NCBI GenBank assembly: GCA_036389835.1
Contig: DASVWC010000016.1
Span: forward strand, 120,610 to 184,609
Source: AC-37 sp036389835
GTDB lineage: Bacteria > Actinomycetota > Thermoleophilia > Solirubrobacterales > Thermoleophilaceae
DNA length: 64,000 nucleotides
Direction of reading: 5' to 3'
A program made the translations under genes and the position numbers. The notes under the pieces are model-generated. The model was not told the DNA's origin. It saw nothing but the letters and a program-made list of their open reading frames with translations, and did not search any database. Positions 1 to 9,614 of this stretch are shown piece by piece (position 1 is the first letter of the stretch; each line of letters opens with the position of its first letter).

Positions 1-894
1 GGCGAGGGGCCGACGCTGCTGAACGAGTACGAGCCCTACGGCGCGCGCTACTTCCTGCGCAGGACCGACGCCGAGGCGCCGGCCGAGCTGCGCCGCCGCG
101 TGGTTCCGCTGCGCCGGGGGACCGGGCTCGACAAGCTCGAGTGGGCGCCGGTCGACGAGTTCCAGCCGGCGGCGGCGCTCGTGTACCGCACGGTCGTGCT
201 GCGGCGCTCGCCGGCCGAGAGCCGCCCGCTGCCCGAGTACGAGCTGCGCTACGAGGGCGACTACTACGACGTCTGGCAGCGGCCCGAGCAGCCGGTGCAG
301 CGGGTGATCGAGCAGTCGATGTTCGGCGACCGCACCGTCGCGGTCGCCCCGGCGCCGTGCGCGGAGGTGCGGCGACTGGCGCGCGTGGCGCGCGATCAGG
401 GCGCGACGCTGGTCGCCGCCGAGCGGCCGCGCCCGCTCGTGCTCGACCTCGCGAGCGCCGCGCGGCCGGCGTCGTGGACGTTCGCGCCGGGCCGGCCGGC
501 GAAGCTGTTCCCGACCGAGGAGGGAACGGCGACGCTGCCGGCGCAGGTGGAGTCGGCGGGCGACTACGACGTCTGGGTGCAGGGCTCGTTCGCGCGCGGG
601 CTCGAGGTGTCGGTCGACGGAGAGCGCGTCGGCCTCGTGCGCGACCAGCTCAACTTCGAGGGCCTCTGGAACCGGTTCGGCTCAGCCCGGGTCAGCGCGG
701 GCCGGCACACGGTCGAGCTCCGCTACCCCGGCTCGAGCCTGCGGCCGGGGAGCGGCGACCAGCCGCAGCGCGTGGGGCCGGTCGCGCTGGTGCCGGTCGC
801 GCCGACCCCGCAGCTCGGCGAGTTCGCCGCCGCGAACGCCGCGAGCCTCTGCGGGCGGGCGCTCGACTGGCTGGCGGTGATCGCGGCGCCGTGA
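1..894 (+). CDS. C-terminal part of an unidentified protein with a beta-sandwich-like tail
   Basis: The frame is open from base 1 to a TGA at 892-894 and the 5' end lies outside the window, so only the last 297 residues are seen. I do not recognise the family. The visible part has no membrane segment. Its last ~150 residues alternate short beta-type stretches (a DYDVWVQGSF stretch, a GRHTVELRYPG stretch), like carbohydrate-binding or jelly-roll domains appended to large cell-surface or glycosyltransferase proteins. It is not obviously in an operon with recR, which starts 46 bp downstream with its own promoter-like hexamer. That this is coding sequence is fairly certain from frame and composition; the function is unknown. 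Confidence 0.7.
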   Translation, partial: GEGPTLLNEYEPYGARYFLRRTDAEAPAELRRRVVPLRRGTGLDKLEWAPVDEFQPAAALVYRTVVLRRSPAESRPLPEYELRYEGDYYDVWQRPEQPVQRVIEQSMFGDRTVAVAPAPCAEVRRLARVARDQGATLVAAERPRPLVLDLASAARPASWTFAPGRPAKLFPTEEGTATLPAQVESAGDYDVWVQGSFARGLEVSVDGERVGLVRDQLNFEGLWNRFGSARVSAGRHTVELRYPGSSLRPGSGDQPQRVGPVALVPVAPTPQLGEFAAANAASLCGRALDWLAVIAAP

Positions 895-925
895 GGGCGC
901 GCCCCGAGCGCTCCGGCCCCGCTTC

Positions 926-931
926 TAAGCT
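926..931 (+). promoter_or_regulatory. TANNNT -10 hexamer for recR
   Basis: TAAGCT ends 9 bp before the GTG start of recR and there is no ribosome binding site between them, as expected for a leaderless transcript. Confidence 0.4.
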
Positions 932-940
932 GCGCGGGCC

Positions 941-1540
941 GTGTTCTCGCCGCCCGTCAACCGCCTGATCACCGAGCTCGCGCGCCTGCCCGGCATCGGC
1001 CAGCGCACCGCGCAGCGGCTCGCCTTCCACATCCTCCGGACCCCCACCGACGAGGCCCTGCCGCTCGCCGACGCCATCCGCGAGGTCAAGGAGACCGTCG
1101 GCTCCTGCGAGGTCTGCTTCAACCTCGCGGTCGGGCCCAGGTGCCGGATCTGCGAGGACGAGCGCCGCGACTCCGAGGTGATCTGCGTGGTGGAGGAGCC
1201 CGGCGACGTGATCCCGATCGAGCGCACCCACGAGTTCCGCGGCCGCTATCACGTGCTCGGCGGCGCGCTCTCGCCGATCGACGGGATCGACCCGGAGGAC
1301 CTGCGGCTGGCCGAGCTGATGACGCGCGTGGAGGCGGGCGGCATCCGCGAGGTCGTGATCGCCACGAACTCGACGACCACCGGGGAGGCCACCGCGCTCT
1401 ACATCGCCGACACGCTGCGCGACAGCGCACCCGACGTGAGCGTCACGCGCCTGGCCAGCGGCCTGCCGGTCGGCGCCGACCTGGAGTACGCGGACGAGGT
1501 CACCCTCGGCAAGGCGTTCCAGGGCCGCCGGGCGCTGTGA
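941..1540 (+). CDS. recR: recombination mediator RecR
   Basis: RecR works with RecF/RecO in the cytoplasm to load RecA at single-strand gaps. At 199 aa it has the usual family length. The helix-hairpin-helix loop LPGIG is at residues 16-20, and an intact four-cysteine zinc finger follows (C56-x2-C59-x8-C68-x2-C71). The Toprim domain occupies roughly residues 78-175. The GTG start is supported by the short distance to the TAAGCT hexamer and by alignment of the N terminus with typical RecR proteins. The common partners dnaX and ybaB are not immediately upstream. The stop overlaps the start of the next gene (GTGA). Confidence 0.95.
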   Translation: MFSPPVNRLITELARLPGIGQRTAQRLAFHILRTPTDEALPLADAIREVKETVGSCEVCFNLAVGPRCRICEDERRDSEVICVVEEPGDVIPIERTHEFRGRYHVLGGALSPIDGIDPEDLRLAELMTRVEAGGIREVVIATNSTTTGEATALYIADTLRDSAPDVSVTRLASGLPVGADLEYADEVTLGKAFQGRRAL

Positions 1541-2013
1541 ACCGCATCGCCTTCGCCGTAACCGGGCTCGCGACCGTGCTACTGCCGTGGTTCGAGCTCG
1601 ACGACTACACGCCCAACGGGTGGGAGGCCAGCGCGTGGGGCAAGGTCGCGCTGCTGGCGGCGCTCGCCGGCCTGGCGCTCGCCTCCGCCGAAGCCGCGGG
1701 CGTGCGGCTGCCGCTGGTGGCCGCCCGGGCCGCCCGGCTGCGCGCGGGCCTCGCCGCCGTCGCCGCCGCGGCCATCGCCTTCCGGCTCGCGGCGCCCCCC
1801 GACTTCGGCTTCGCCTACGACGGCCTCGACGTGCCCACCGGTCGGGCGCTCGGCATATACGTCGCGCTGGCGGCCGCGCTCACGGCGCTGGTGGCGGAGC
1901 TGCTCCGACTCCGGGCGCGGCCGGCTCCACCTGTCCCGAGCCCGGGTTCGCCGCGTTCGGGTACTGCGGCGGAGGCGTCCGCTTCCGGACCCGCAGGCCC
2001 AGCTCCCGCTTGA
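1537..2013 (+). CDS. small integral membrane protein
   Basis: The 158-aa protein is translationally coupled to recR by a GTGA overlap. It has about four hydrophobic segments between residues 1 and 125, then a Pro/Ala/Ser-rich hydrophilic tail of ~35 residues. I do not recognise a family. The tail is encoded opposite the 3' end of the GH3-like gene, with a 134-bp antisense overlap. Both tails are low-complexity, so one of the two coding ends may in reality be shorter or the overlap may be genuine. Function unknown. Confidence 0.7.
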   Translation: MNRIAFAVTGLATVLLPWFELDDYTPNGWEASAWGKVALLAALAGLALASAEAAGVRLPLVAARAARLRAGLAAVAAAAIAFRLAAPPDFGFAYDGLDVPTGRALGIYVALAAALTALVAELLRLRARPAPPVPSPGSPRSGTAAEASASGPAGPAPA

Positions 2014-3232
2014 CGGTGATGATCCGCGTCACGGCCGCGTCGACCCGGCCGCGCGCGATCCTGCCGCTCTTGATCGCCGCCAGGATCTCCTTGTAGGCGC
2101 GCGCCTGCACCGCCGGGGGGCCGGAGATCCAGACCATGTCGACCCCGGCGCGGATCGACTCCACGGCGGCGGTGAAGATCGACGGCTGCGTGGAGGCGAT
2201 CGCGCCCGCGGCGAGGTCGTCCGAGATCGCCACGCCGCGGAAGCCGAGGCCGCCGCGCAGCACGTCGGTCGCGAACGTCTTCGACAGCGACGCGGGCACC
2301 ACGAAGTCGTCCGGCTCGTACGAGGCGTGGCCGACCAGGACGGCGGGCGCGCCGGCGCGGATCGCGGCGCGGAACGGGACGAGGTCGCGCTCGCGCAGCT
2401 CCTCGAGCGACAGCCCCACCTGCGACGGGCCCTCGTCGGTGTGCGCGGTGCCGCCCCCGATCCCGGGGAAGTGCCCCGGCACCGACAGCAGCTTCGCGCG
2501 CTGGAACGCCGCCACGCCGGCCTTCGCGAAGTTGGCCACCGTGCGCGGGTCGTCGGAGAACGCCTGGGTGCCGATCGCCTCCGAGCCGGCCACGTCGATC
2601 GGCGGCCCGATGATCCCGTTGAACCCGACCGTGCGGAACGCCTTGGCGGTGCGGCCGAACTCGGCGATCGCGTCGCGCAGCCCCGCCAGCTCGCCCGGCG
2701 GCGCCGCCGGCGGGTAGTCCGCGAACGCCGACTGCTCGCCCCCGTACTGGCGGGCGAGGATGAGCGGCGGCTCGTGGCCCCTGCGCGCCGTCGCATTCAC
2801 CACCGACGCGGTCAGCGCCTCGATCTGGACGTCGTCGCGGTAGTTGCGCCCCTCGAAGACCACGCCGCCGTAGTCGGTGCGCTTGAGCGTGCGGAAGAAC
2901 TTCACGGACGGGTCCTGCCCCTGGAAGCCGACCAGCATCAGCTGCGCCGCCTTGCGCTCCGCTGGCAGGCGCTTGACCAGCCGCCGGATCACGCCGGGCA
3001 CGCGCGCGCCGGGCAGGCCACTCGCCGGCGACGGCACCACGCGCGCGAGGAACGAACGCCCCGGCGGCGGCGCCTTGGGGGGCGGCGCCTCGGCCGACGG
3101 CTGCGCGGGGTCGACCTTCTGCTCGTCGCCGCCCTTCGACAGGCCGACCGCCACGCCGACGACCACGAGCACGACGACGGCGGGCACGAACAGCGGCAGG
3201 GACCTGAGGCGGCGCAGGATCTCGCGGGGCAC
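1880..3232 (-). CDS. membrane-anchored GH3 (NagZ-like) protein with degenerate active site
   Basis: A 450-aa protein with an N-terminal membrane anchor (residues ~13-31), a Pro-rich linker to ~60, then a glycoside hydrolase family 3 barrel resembling beta-N-acetylhexosaminidase NagZ. The barrel is recognisable from the strand order and the ISDDL motif (336-340) that carries the usual Asp nucleophile. Three other signature sites are altered. The expected D-Q-E-G-G reads RQYGG (161-165), the KHFPG motif reads GHFPGIG (253-259), and the catalytic-loop Asp-Ser-His reads TDEG (265-268). The fold is therefore confident and the activity is not; it could be a divergent or inactive glycosidase in the cell envelope. 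The GTG start sits 7 bp from a TAGCTT hexamer shared with the divergent lysC promoter. Confidence 0.8.
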   Translation of the reverse strand: MPREILRRLRSLPLFVPAVVVLVVVGVAVGLSKGGDEQKVDPAQPSAEAPPPKAPPPGRSFLARVVPSPASGLPGARVPGVIRRLVKRLPAERKAAQLMLVGFQGQDPSVKFFRTLKRTDYGGVVFEGRNYRDDVQIEALTASVVNATARRGHEPPLILARQYGGEQSAFADYPPAAPPGELAGLRDAIAEFGRTAKAFRTVGFNGIIGPPIDVAGSEAIGTQAFSDDPRTVANFAKAGVAAFQRAKLLSVPGHFPGIGGGTAHTDEGPSQVGLSLEELRERDLVPFRAAIRAGAPAVLVGHASYEPDDFVVPASLSKTFATDVLRGGLGFRGVAISDDLAAGAIASTQPSIFTAAVESIRAGVDMVWISGPPAVQARAYKEILAAIKSGRIARGRVDAAVTRIITVKRELGLRVRKRTPPPQYPNAANPGSGQVEPAAPGVGAAPPPAP

Positions 3233-3239
3233 CTGCCGA

Positions 3240-3245
3240 AAGCTA
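3240..3245 (-). promoter_or_regulatory. TANNNT -10 hexamer for the GH3-like gene
   Basis: On the minus strand TAGCTT lies 7 bp before the GTG start. It overlaps by two bases the TATCCT hexamer of lysC on the other strand, so the two divergent promoters probably compete. Confidence 0.35.
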
Positions 3246-3249
3246 TCCT
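3244..3249 (+). promoter_or_regulatory. TANNNT -10 hexamer for lysC
   Basis: TATCCT lies 9 bp before the lysC ATG; no ribosome binding site is visible, consistent with leaderless initiation. Confidence 0.4.
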
Positions 3250-3258
3250 CGCTCCGCG

Positions 3259-4565
<1,307 letters not shown>

Positions 4566-4569
<4 letters not shown>

Positions 4570-5597
4570 GAGTCGCCGTGGTGGGGGCCACCGGCGCGGT
4601 CGGCTCGATCATGCTGAGGGTGCTCGAGGAGCGCCGCTTCCCGGCGTCCGAGGTGGTGCCGTTCGCCAGCGAGCGGTCGGTGGGCCGCAGGCTGGCCTTC
4701 GGCGGCGGCGAGCTCGAGGTGCGCGCGCTCACGCCCGAGGACATCCAGGGCTTCGACATCGCGATCTTCTCCGCGGGCGGCTCGACGAGCGGCGAGTGGG
4801 CGCCGCGCTTCGCCGAGGCCGGCTGCGTGGTCGTGGACAACTCCTCGCGCTGGCGGATGGAGGCCGGGGTGCCGCTGGTCGTCTCCGAGGTCAACCCGGA
4901 CGACCTCGACAACCACCGCGGGATCGTCGCGAACCCCAACTGCTCGACCATGCAGATGGTCGTCGCGCTCAAGCCGATCGACGTCGTCGCCGGCATCGAG
5001 CGGCTCGTGATCACCACGATGCAGTCGGTCTCGGGCACGGGCCAGAAGGCCGTCGAGGGCCTGCACGCGGAGACCGAGGCGGCGCTCGAGGCGAAGGAGA
5101 TCCCGCCGCCGACCGCCTACCCGCACCAGATCGCGTTCAACGTCATCCCGCAGGCGGGCAACTTCCCGGAGGGGTCCGACTACACCGACGAGGAGCTCAA
5201 GCTCGTCAACGAGACGCGCAAGATCCTCGGCAGGCCCGACATCGCGGTGTCGGCCACGTGCACGCGCGTGCCTGTGTACACGAGCCACTCGGAGTCGGTG
5301 AACGTGCAGACGCGCGAGCCGCTGTCGGCCGACGATTGCCGCGCCCTGCTCGCCCGCTCACCGGGCCTGACGGTGCTCGACGACCCCGCGCAGGCGCTCT
5401 ACCCGCTGGCGATCGACGCCGCCGGCCGCGACGACGTGCTGGTGGGCCGGATCCGCGAGGACCCCTCGCACCCGCGCGCGCTGAACCTGTTCGTGGTGGC
5501 GGACAACCTGCGCAAGGGCGCGGCCACGAACGCGGTGCAGATCGCCGAGCTGCTGGTCGAGCGCGGCTTGGTCCGCGCGCGCCCCCAGGCCGCGTAG
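4566..5597 (+). CDS. asd: aspartate-semialdehyde dehydrogenase
   Basis: NADPH-dependent reduction of aspartyl phosphate to aspartate semialdehyde, directly after LysC. The 343-aa protein begins with a GATGAVG nucleotide-binding loop (residues 7-13) and has the catalytic cysteine C126 in NPNCSTMQ. The SVSGTGQKAVEG region and a late Ser-His-Ser substrate segment are as in the Gram-positive-type enzyme. GTG is chosen as start because it overlaps the lysC stop (GTGA) and puts the dinucleotide fold at the N terminus. The pair forms a minimal lysC-asd operon. Confidence 0.96.
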
Positions 5598-5625
5598 CGG
5601 CGGCCGCCCCGGGTAGAGAACGGGC

Positions 5626-5760
5626 ATGAACCGCATCCTCAAGATCCTCTCGCGCGGCTCGAGCGGCGGCAATCGCGGCCGCGGCCGCAAGGGCGGGCGC
5701 CCGCGCGGCGAGGGCATCGGCCTCGTCGACTCGGCGAAACGTCTCTTCGGCCGCCGCTAG
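5626..5760 (+). CDS. small basic hypothetical peptide
   Basis: ATG to TAG encodes 44 aa, with a hydrophobic/basic start (MNRILKILSRG), a Gly/Arg/Lys-rich middle and an SAKRLFGRR end. A purine-rich GGGTAGAGAACGGG precedes the ATG. Codon third positions are strongly GC, as in the neighbours. The stop is followed at once by a dispersed palindromic repeat. No family is recognised; it may be a small RNA- or membrane-binding peptide or a chance frame. Confidence 0.4.
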   Translation: MNRILKILSRGSSGGNRGRGRKGGRPRGEGIGLVDSAKRLFGRR

Positions 5761-5855
5761 CGCGGCTGCAACCTTCGGACTCCTGCGTCCTCGGTCGCTC
5801 GCGTGCATTCGCACGCCACGCTCCCTGCGTCCTCGGACTCCTCGGTTTTCGCCGC
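5761..5855 (+). repeat. dispersed palindromic intergenic repeat, copy 1
   Basis: About 95 bp starting directly after the stop of the small basic ORF. The same sequence recurs at 51257-51358 and, internally deleted, at 57480-57528. The ends are imperfect inverted repeats (left GCGGCTGCAACC, right GGTTTTCGCCGC). The centre holds a perfect hairpin GCGTGC-ATTC-GCACGC, and the motif GCGTCCTCGG occurs twice as a direct repeat. It could act as an RNA 3'-end structure or be a non-autonomous mobile repeat. Confidence 0.8.
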
Positions 5856-5915
5856 GCGTTGCGCGCTTTTGCGGATATGACATGATTTCGTGACTAATTC
5901 CCCTGGGAGGGGGGT

Positions 5916-7817
5916 ATGGGTCAACTCGTGCGGGGGCAGAACGGGGGCGGAGGGTCCAGAGTGGCCGTGGCGACAGCCGCCGTCTTGGCGATCCTCGCCG
6001 CGCTCGCGCCGGCCGCCTCCGCCCAGGGCACCGCCCGGCCGCCCACGCCGGAGCCGAACGCGGCGGTCGACATCGCCCCGCGCCCGTGCGCGCTCGAGGG
6101 GCGCGACAGGTACGAGCGCGAGTTCTACGCACGCGAGGGCTGGGGCGCCCCCGACTACGAGCGCTATCCCGGCAACTGCCAGCGGCTGCGCTTCTCCTAC
6201 GGCCCGATCGCCGTCAAGCCGGGCCAGAACGACGTGCTGATCGAGCCGGTCAAGATCGAGAAGCCGCTCCGCGACGGCTACATCACCCGCTTCAAGCCCG
6301 ACCTCGTCCGCGCCGACGGCACCGTCCCGCCGATCGAGCAGGTCCACCTCCACCACGGCACCTGGCTGTCGGTGCCGGACTACGGCAGCGGGCCGTTCTT
6401 CGCCGCCGGCGAGGAGAAGACGATCGCGCCGTTCCCGAAGGGCTACGGCATGCCGGTCAAGGCGACCGACCAGTGGCTGCTGCTCTACATGGTCCACTCG
6501 GCCATCCAGCAGCCGATGGAGGTCTACATCACCTACGACATCGACTTCGTGCCGAAGGACAAGGGCGAGGCCCTGGGCCTGAAGTCGGCGTATCCGCTCT
6601 GGTTCGACGTGCGCCCGTCCAGCTACCCGGTCTTCAACGTGCAGCGCGACTACGGCGGCGCCGACGGCAAGTGCACCTGGCCGGCCGAGGAGTGCGCGAA
6701 GTTCGACCCGTGGGGAAAGGAGATCGTCGGCCAGGGCAAGGCGGGCAACAGCAAGGGCACCGACTGGGAGTTCCCGAAGCCGGGAGAGGAGCTCGGCCTG
6801 ATCAAGAACTTCAACGGCGGCACGATCATCGGGCTCGGCGGCCACCTGCACCCGGGCGGCATCGAGAACACGATCGACCTCGTCCGCCCCGGCAACACGG
6901 TCCGGGTGAAGAAGACCTACCGCAAGAAGCCGAAGAAGGGCCAGCGCAAGGGCAGGAAGGTCACGCGCTACGTCACCGAGAAGCGCGAGTCCACGCGCAT
7001 ATACACGGGCGAGGCTCAGTACTGGGACCGGCAGGACAGGTCGAAGACCGGCGGTCCGCCGACCTCCTGGGACTTCTCGATGCCGGTGACGGGTCTTCCC
7101 TACTGGGGCGTGCACGTGAAGCCCGGGGACATCGTCCGCAGCAACGCCACCTACGACACGACGATCCAGTCGACCTACGAGAACATGGGCATCGTCGTCT
7201 CGCTGTTCGTCCCGAACGACGAGAAGGGCGCGCCGCAGGCGCCCGGCGTCGACCCGTTCGTCACGCCGCTCGACGACTCCCGCGACTGCCGGTCCGGGGG
7301 CCTGCGCGGGAAGAAGAAGCGCGTCTGCGACAAGGGCGTCGTGACCCACGGGCACCTGGCCGAGAACGACAACTTCGGCGGCGCCGACGGCAAGTGGGAC
7401 TTCCGTACCGGTTCGCAGACGAGTGAGGTCGGGATCGCCGACTTCCTCTACACGCCCGGCGACCTGTCGATGATCTCGATGACCGGCGTGCCGACCGTCA
7501 AGCTCGGGAGCGAGCTGCGCTTCACGAACTTCGACGGGCCGATCATCTACCACACCGTCACGTCGTGCAAGTTCCCGTGCCTCGGCCGCACCGGCACGGC
7601 TTTCCCGCTCTCGAACGGCGAGACCAGCAAGGGCCGCCAGCTCGACTACGACTCGAGCGAGCTCGGCTTCGGCACTCCGCAGATCGGACCTGCCAAGCAG
7701 ACGCTCAACTGGAGCCTCCCGGTCACGAAGGAGGCAGGATTCGAGCCCGGGGAGATATCGACCTACTTCTGCCGCATCCACCCCGGGATGCGCGGAGCGT
7801 TCGAGGTACAGCAGTGA
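5916..7817 (+). CDS. secreted PHM-like copper protein with C-terminal cupredoxin domain
   Basis: A 633-aa exported protein (signal peptide core ~16-37, cleavage near ASAQG). The central region resembles the copper type II monooxygenase (PHM/DBH) fold. H146/H147 and H194 are candidates for one copper site. H310, H312 (GGHLHPGG) and M424 (ENMGIVV) are candidates for the other, in the same order as in peptidylglycine monooxygenase. Residues ~500-633 form a blue-copper-type cupredoxin with ligands H546, C619, H622 and M625 (CRIHPGM). A very basic loop lies at 330-358. It is the first gene of a tightly packed four-gene operon; a GGGAGGGGGG stretch precedes the ATG, and GTG at 5961 is an alternative start. 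The substrate is unknown; oxidative, extracytoplasmic work is inferred. Confidence 0.8.
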   Translation: MGQLVRGQNGGGGSRVAVATAAVLAILAALAPAASAQGTARPPTPEPNAAVDIAPRPCALEGRDRYEREFYAREGWGAPDYERYPGNCQRLRFSYGPIAVKPGQNDVLIEPVKIEKPLRDGYITRFKPDLVRADGTVPPIEQVHLHHGTWLSVPDYGSGPFFAAGEEKTIAPFPKGYGMPVKATDQWLLLYMVHSAIQQPMEVYITYDIDFVPKDKGEALGLKSAYPLWFDVRPSSYPVFNVQRDYGGADGKCTWPAEECAKFDPWGKEIVGQGKAGNSKGTDWEFPKPGEELGLIKNFNGGTIIGLGGHLHPGGIENTIDLVRPGNTVRVKKTYRKKPKKGQRKGRKVTRYVTEKRESTRIYTGEAQYWDRQDRSKTGGPPTSWDFSMPVTGLPYWGVHVKPGDIVRSNATYDTTIQSTYENMGIVVSLFVPNDEKGAPQAPGVDPFVTPLDDSRDCRSGGLRGKKKRVCDKGVVTHGHLAENDNFGGADGKWDFRTGSQTSEVGIADFLYTPGDLSMISMTGVPTVKLGSELRFTNFDGPIIYHTVTSCKFPCLGRTGTAFPLSNGETSKGRQLDYDSSELGFGTPQIGPAKQTLNWSLPVTKEAGFEPGEISTYFCRIHPGMRGAFEVQQ

Positions 7818-9610
7818 GCAACTTCGGGGAGGACATCCCTTTTCTGGCCAGGAACAAGACCTACAGCCGTGGGTGGAAGGACCTGTCTGAGGCGCCGCCC
7901 GTAGACGTCCTGCCCTGTTCCAACGACGAGTACTTCCCGCCGCCTCCCACCCGGGAGCAGATCGGGATCATGGAGCTCCAGAGCCGCGAGATCGAGCGCT
8001 ACCGGCGCAAGTTCAACATGAGCCGGCGCGCGTTCGTGCGCACCGCGGCGGCCACCGCGATCGGCTTCTGGGCGATCGACGCCGTGCGCAAGGGCGAGTA
8101 CGGCAACTACGGCTGGGCCGCCAACAACACCACCGACGCCTGCGACCTCGAGTGGGACGGCAAGAAGGGGTCCGAGCGGCTCACGAACCTCCCGGGCGAG
8201 TTCATCTTCGACGTGCAGTCGCACCACGTGGACGCGGAGGGGCAGTGGCGGGTCACCAACCCGGGCTTCCACGCGTTCTTCGCGGCGGTGTGGCCGCAGT
8301 CGTCGTGGGCGCTCGGCGAGCCCGGCGGCGTGCGCGAGGACGGCTCGATCCGCGGCGGCGGCGAGGGCGGCGAGGTCGACCCGATCCAGAACCTCTCGCG
8401 CTTCCACTACCTCAAGGAGCTCTACCTCGACTCCGCCACGACCGCGACCGTGCTGTCGATCGTGCCGACCTCGCCCGACACGCGCAACCCGCTGCCGCTC
8501 AAGGAGGGCTACAAGACCGCGAAGATGGTCAACGAGCTCTCGAAGTCGCGCCGCTGCGTGCTCCACGCGTTCGTGATGCCGAACCGCGGCGGATACGGGA
8601 CGACGAACGACCCCGCGCCCGAGATGAAGCCCCTCTACCTCGAAGAGGAGATGGAGCTGATGATGCAGCGCGCCGAGCAGTACGGCGACCTGCTGCGCGG
8701 CTGGAAGACCTACTGCGCCTGGGGCGACGTGCCGAACGCCAGCGGGTGGGAGCTCGACAGCGACACCGGCATGCGCTTCCTCGAGAACGTGCTCGCCGTG
8801 AACAAGAAGTACCCGCACATCCCGCCGGTGGTGGCGACCCACAAGGGCTTCCCGCTGCCCGCGTTCGACCAGCGTGCGGCGACCCCGCGCGACGTGGGGC
8901 CCGCCGCGAAGGCCTTCCCGGGCGTGCGCTTCCTCATCTACCACTCGGGCTACGACACCGGCGACCGCCAGACGGCCTACCGCGGCGACGCGGCCGCGGA
9001 CTCGTCCACCCACACGGTGGACGGGTTCATCAAGAGCCTGCGCGAGAACCAGTGGGACGCGTCGCGCTTCGTGAAGAAGGGCAAGAAGTTCGGCAACGTG
9101 CCCAACGTCTGGGCGGAGCTCGGCTCGGTCTGGCGCGGCGTGATGAACGACCCCGACCAGGCGGCGCACCTGCTCGGCAAGCTGATCAACCACGTCGGGC
9201 CGAAGCGGATCTGCTGGGGCACCGACAGCCTGTGGTACGGATCGCCCCAGCCGGAGATCGTGGCCCTGAGGCGGTTCGAGTTCACGCAGAAGGGGCGCGA
9301 GCTGTACGGGCTGCCGTACGGGCTCAACGGCGACGTCGAGGACCCGCGCCGGAAGGCGCCGCGACCGTCGCGGACGATCCGCAACGCGATCCTCGGCTAC
9401 AACGCCGCCCGCGCGTACAGCTTCGACCCCGTCCAGGTCAAGGAGGAGATCTCCTGCGACGAGGTCCAGCGCCTCAAGGAGGAGGGCTACCTCCAGGGCG
9501 GCAGCGGCGGCGAGGTCGAGGCGGCGCCGCTCGCCTCCCACGTCGCGCCGGGTGCGCGCACCAAGGCCGAGGTCGTCAGGAACGTGTACGGCGGCGAGTG
9601 GTCGCCCTAG
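7814..9610 (+). CDS. amidohydrolase family 2 protein with displaced Tat-type signal
   Basis: 598 aa, coupled to the preceding copper protein by a GTGA overlap. The TIM-barrel amidohydrolase fold (decarboxylase/lactonase-like branch) is indicated by DVQSHH (133-138), a THKGF strand, an IYHSGYD strand and a CWGTDSLWYG strand, whose His and Asp residues would bind metal. A twin-arginine motif SRRAFVR followed by a hydrophobic run is present, but at residues 70-90, after an unusual hydrophilic N-terminal extension. An internal ATG at 8018 would place the motif at the N terminus. Co-export with the two copper proteins is likely. The substrate is unknown. Confidence 0.8.
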   Translation: MSNFGEDIPFLARNKTYSRGWKDLSEAPPVDVLPCSNDEYFPPPPTREQIGIMELQSREIERYRRKFNMSRRAFVRTAAATAIGFWAIDAVRKGEYGNYGWAANNTTDACDLEWDGKKGSERLTNLPGEFIFDVQSHHVDAEGQWRVTNPGFHAFFAAVWPQSSWALGEPGGVREDGSIRGGGEGGEVDPIQNLSRFHYLKELYLDSATTATVLSIVPTSPDTRNPLPLKEGYKTAKMVNELSKSRRCVLHAFVMPNRGGYGTTNDPAPEMKPLYLEEEMELMMQRAEQYGDLLRGWKTYCAWGDVPNASGWELDSDTGMRFLENVLAVNKKYPHIPPVVATHKGFPLPAFDQRAATPRDVGPAAKAFPGVRFLIYHSGYDTGDRQTAYRGDAAADSSTHTVDGFIKSLRENQWDASRFVKKGKKFGNVPNVWAELGSVWRGVMNDPDQAAHLLGKLINHVGPKRICWGTDSLWYGSPQPEIVALRRFEFTQKGRELYGLPYGLNGDVEDPRRKAPRPSRTIRNAILGYNAARAYSFDPVQVKEEISCDEVQRLKEEGYLQGGSGGEVEAAPLASHVAPGARTKAEVVRNVYGGEWSP

Positions 9611-9614
9611 CACC

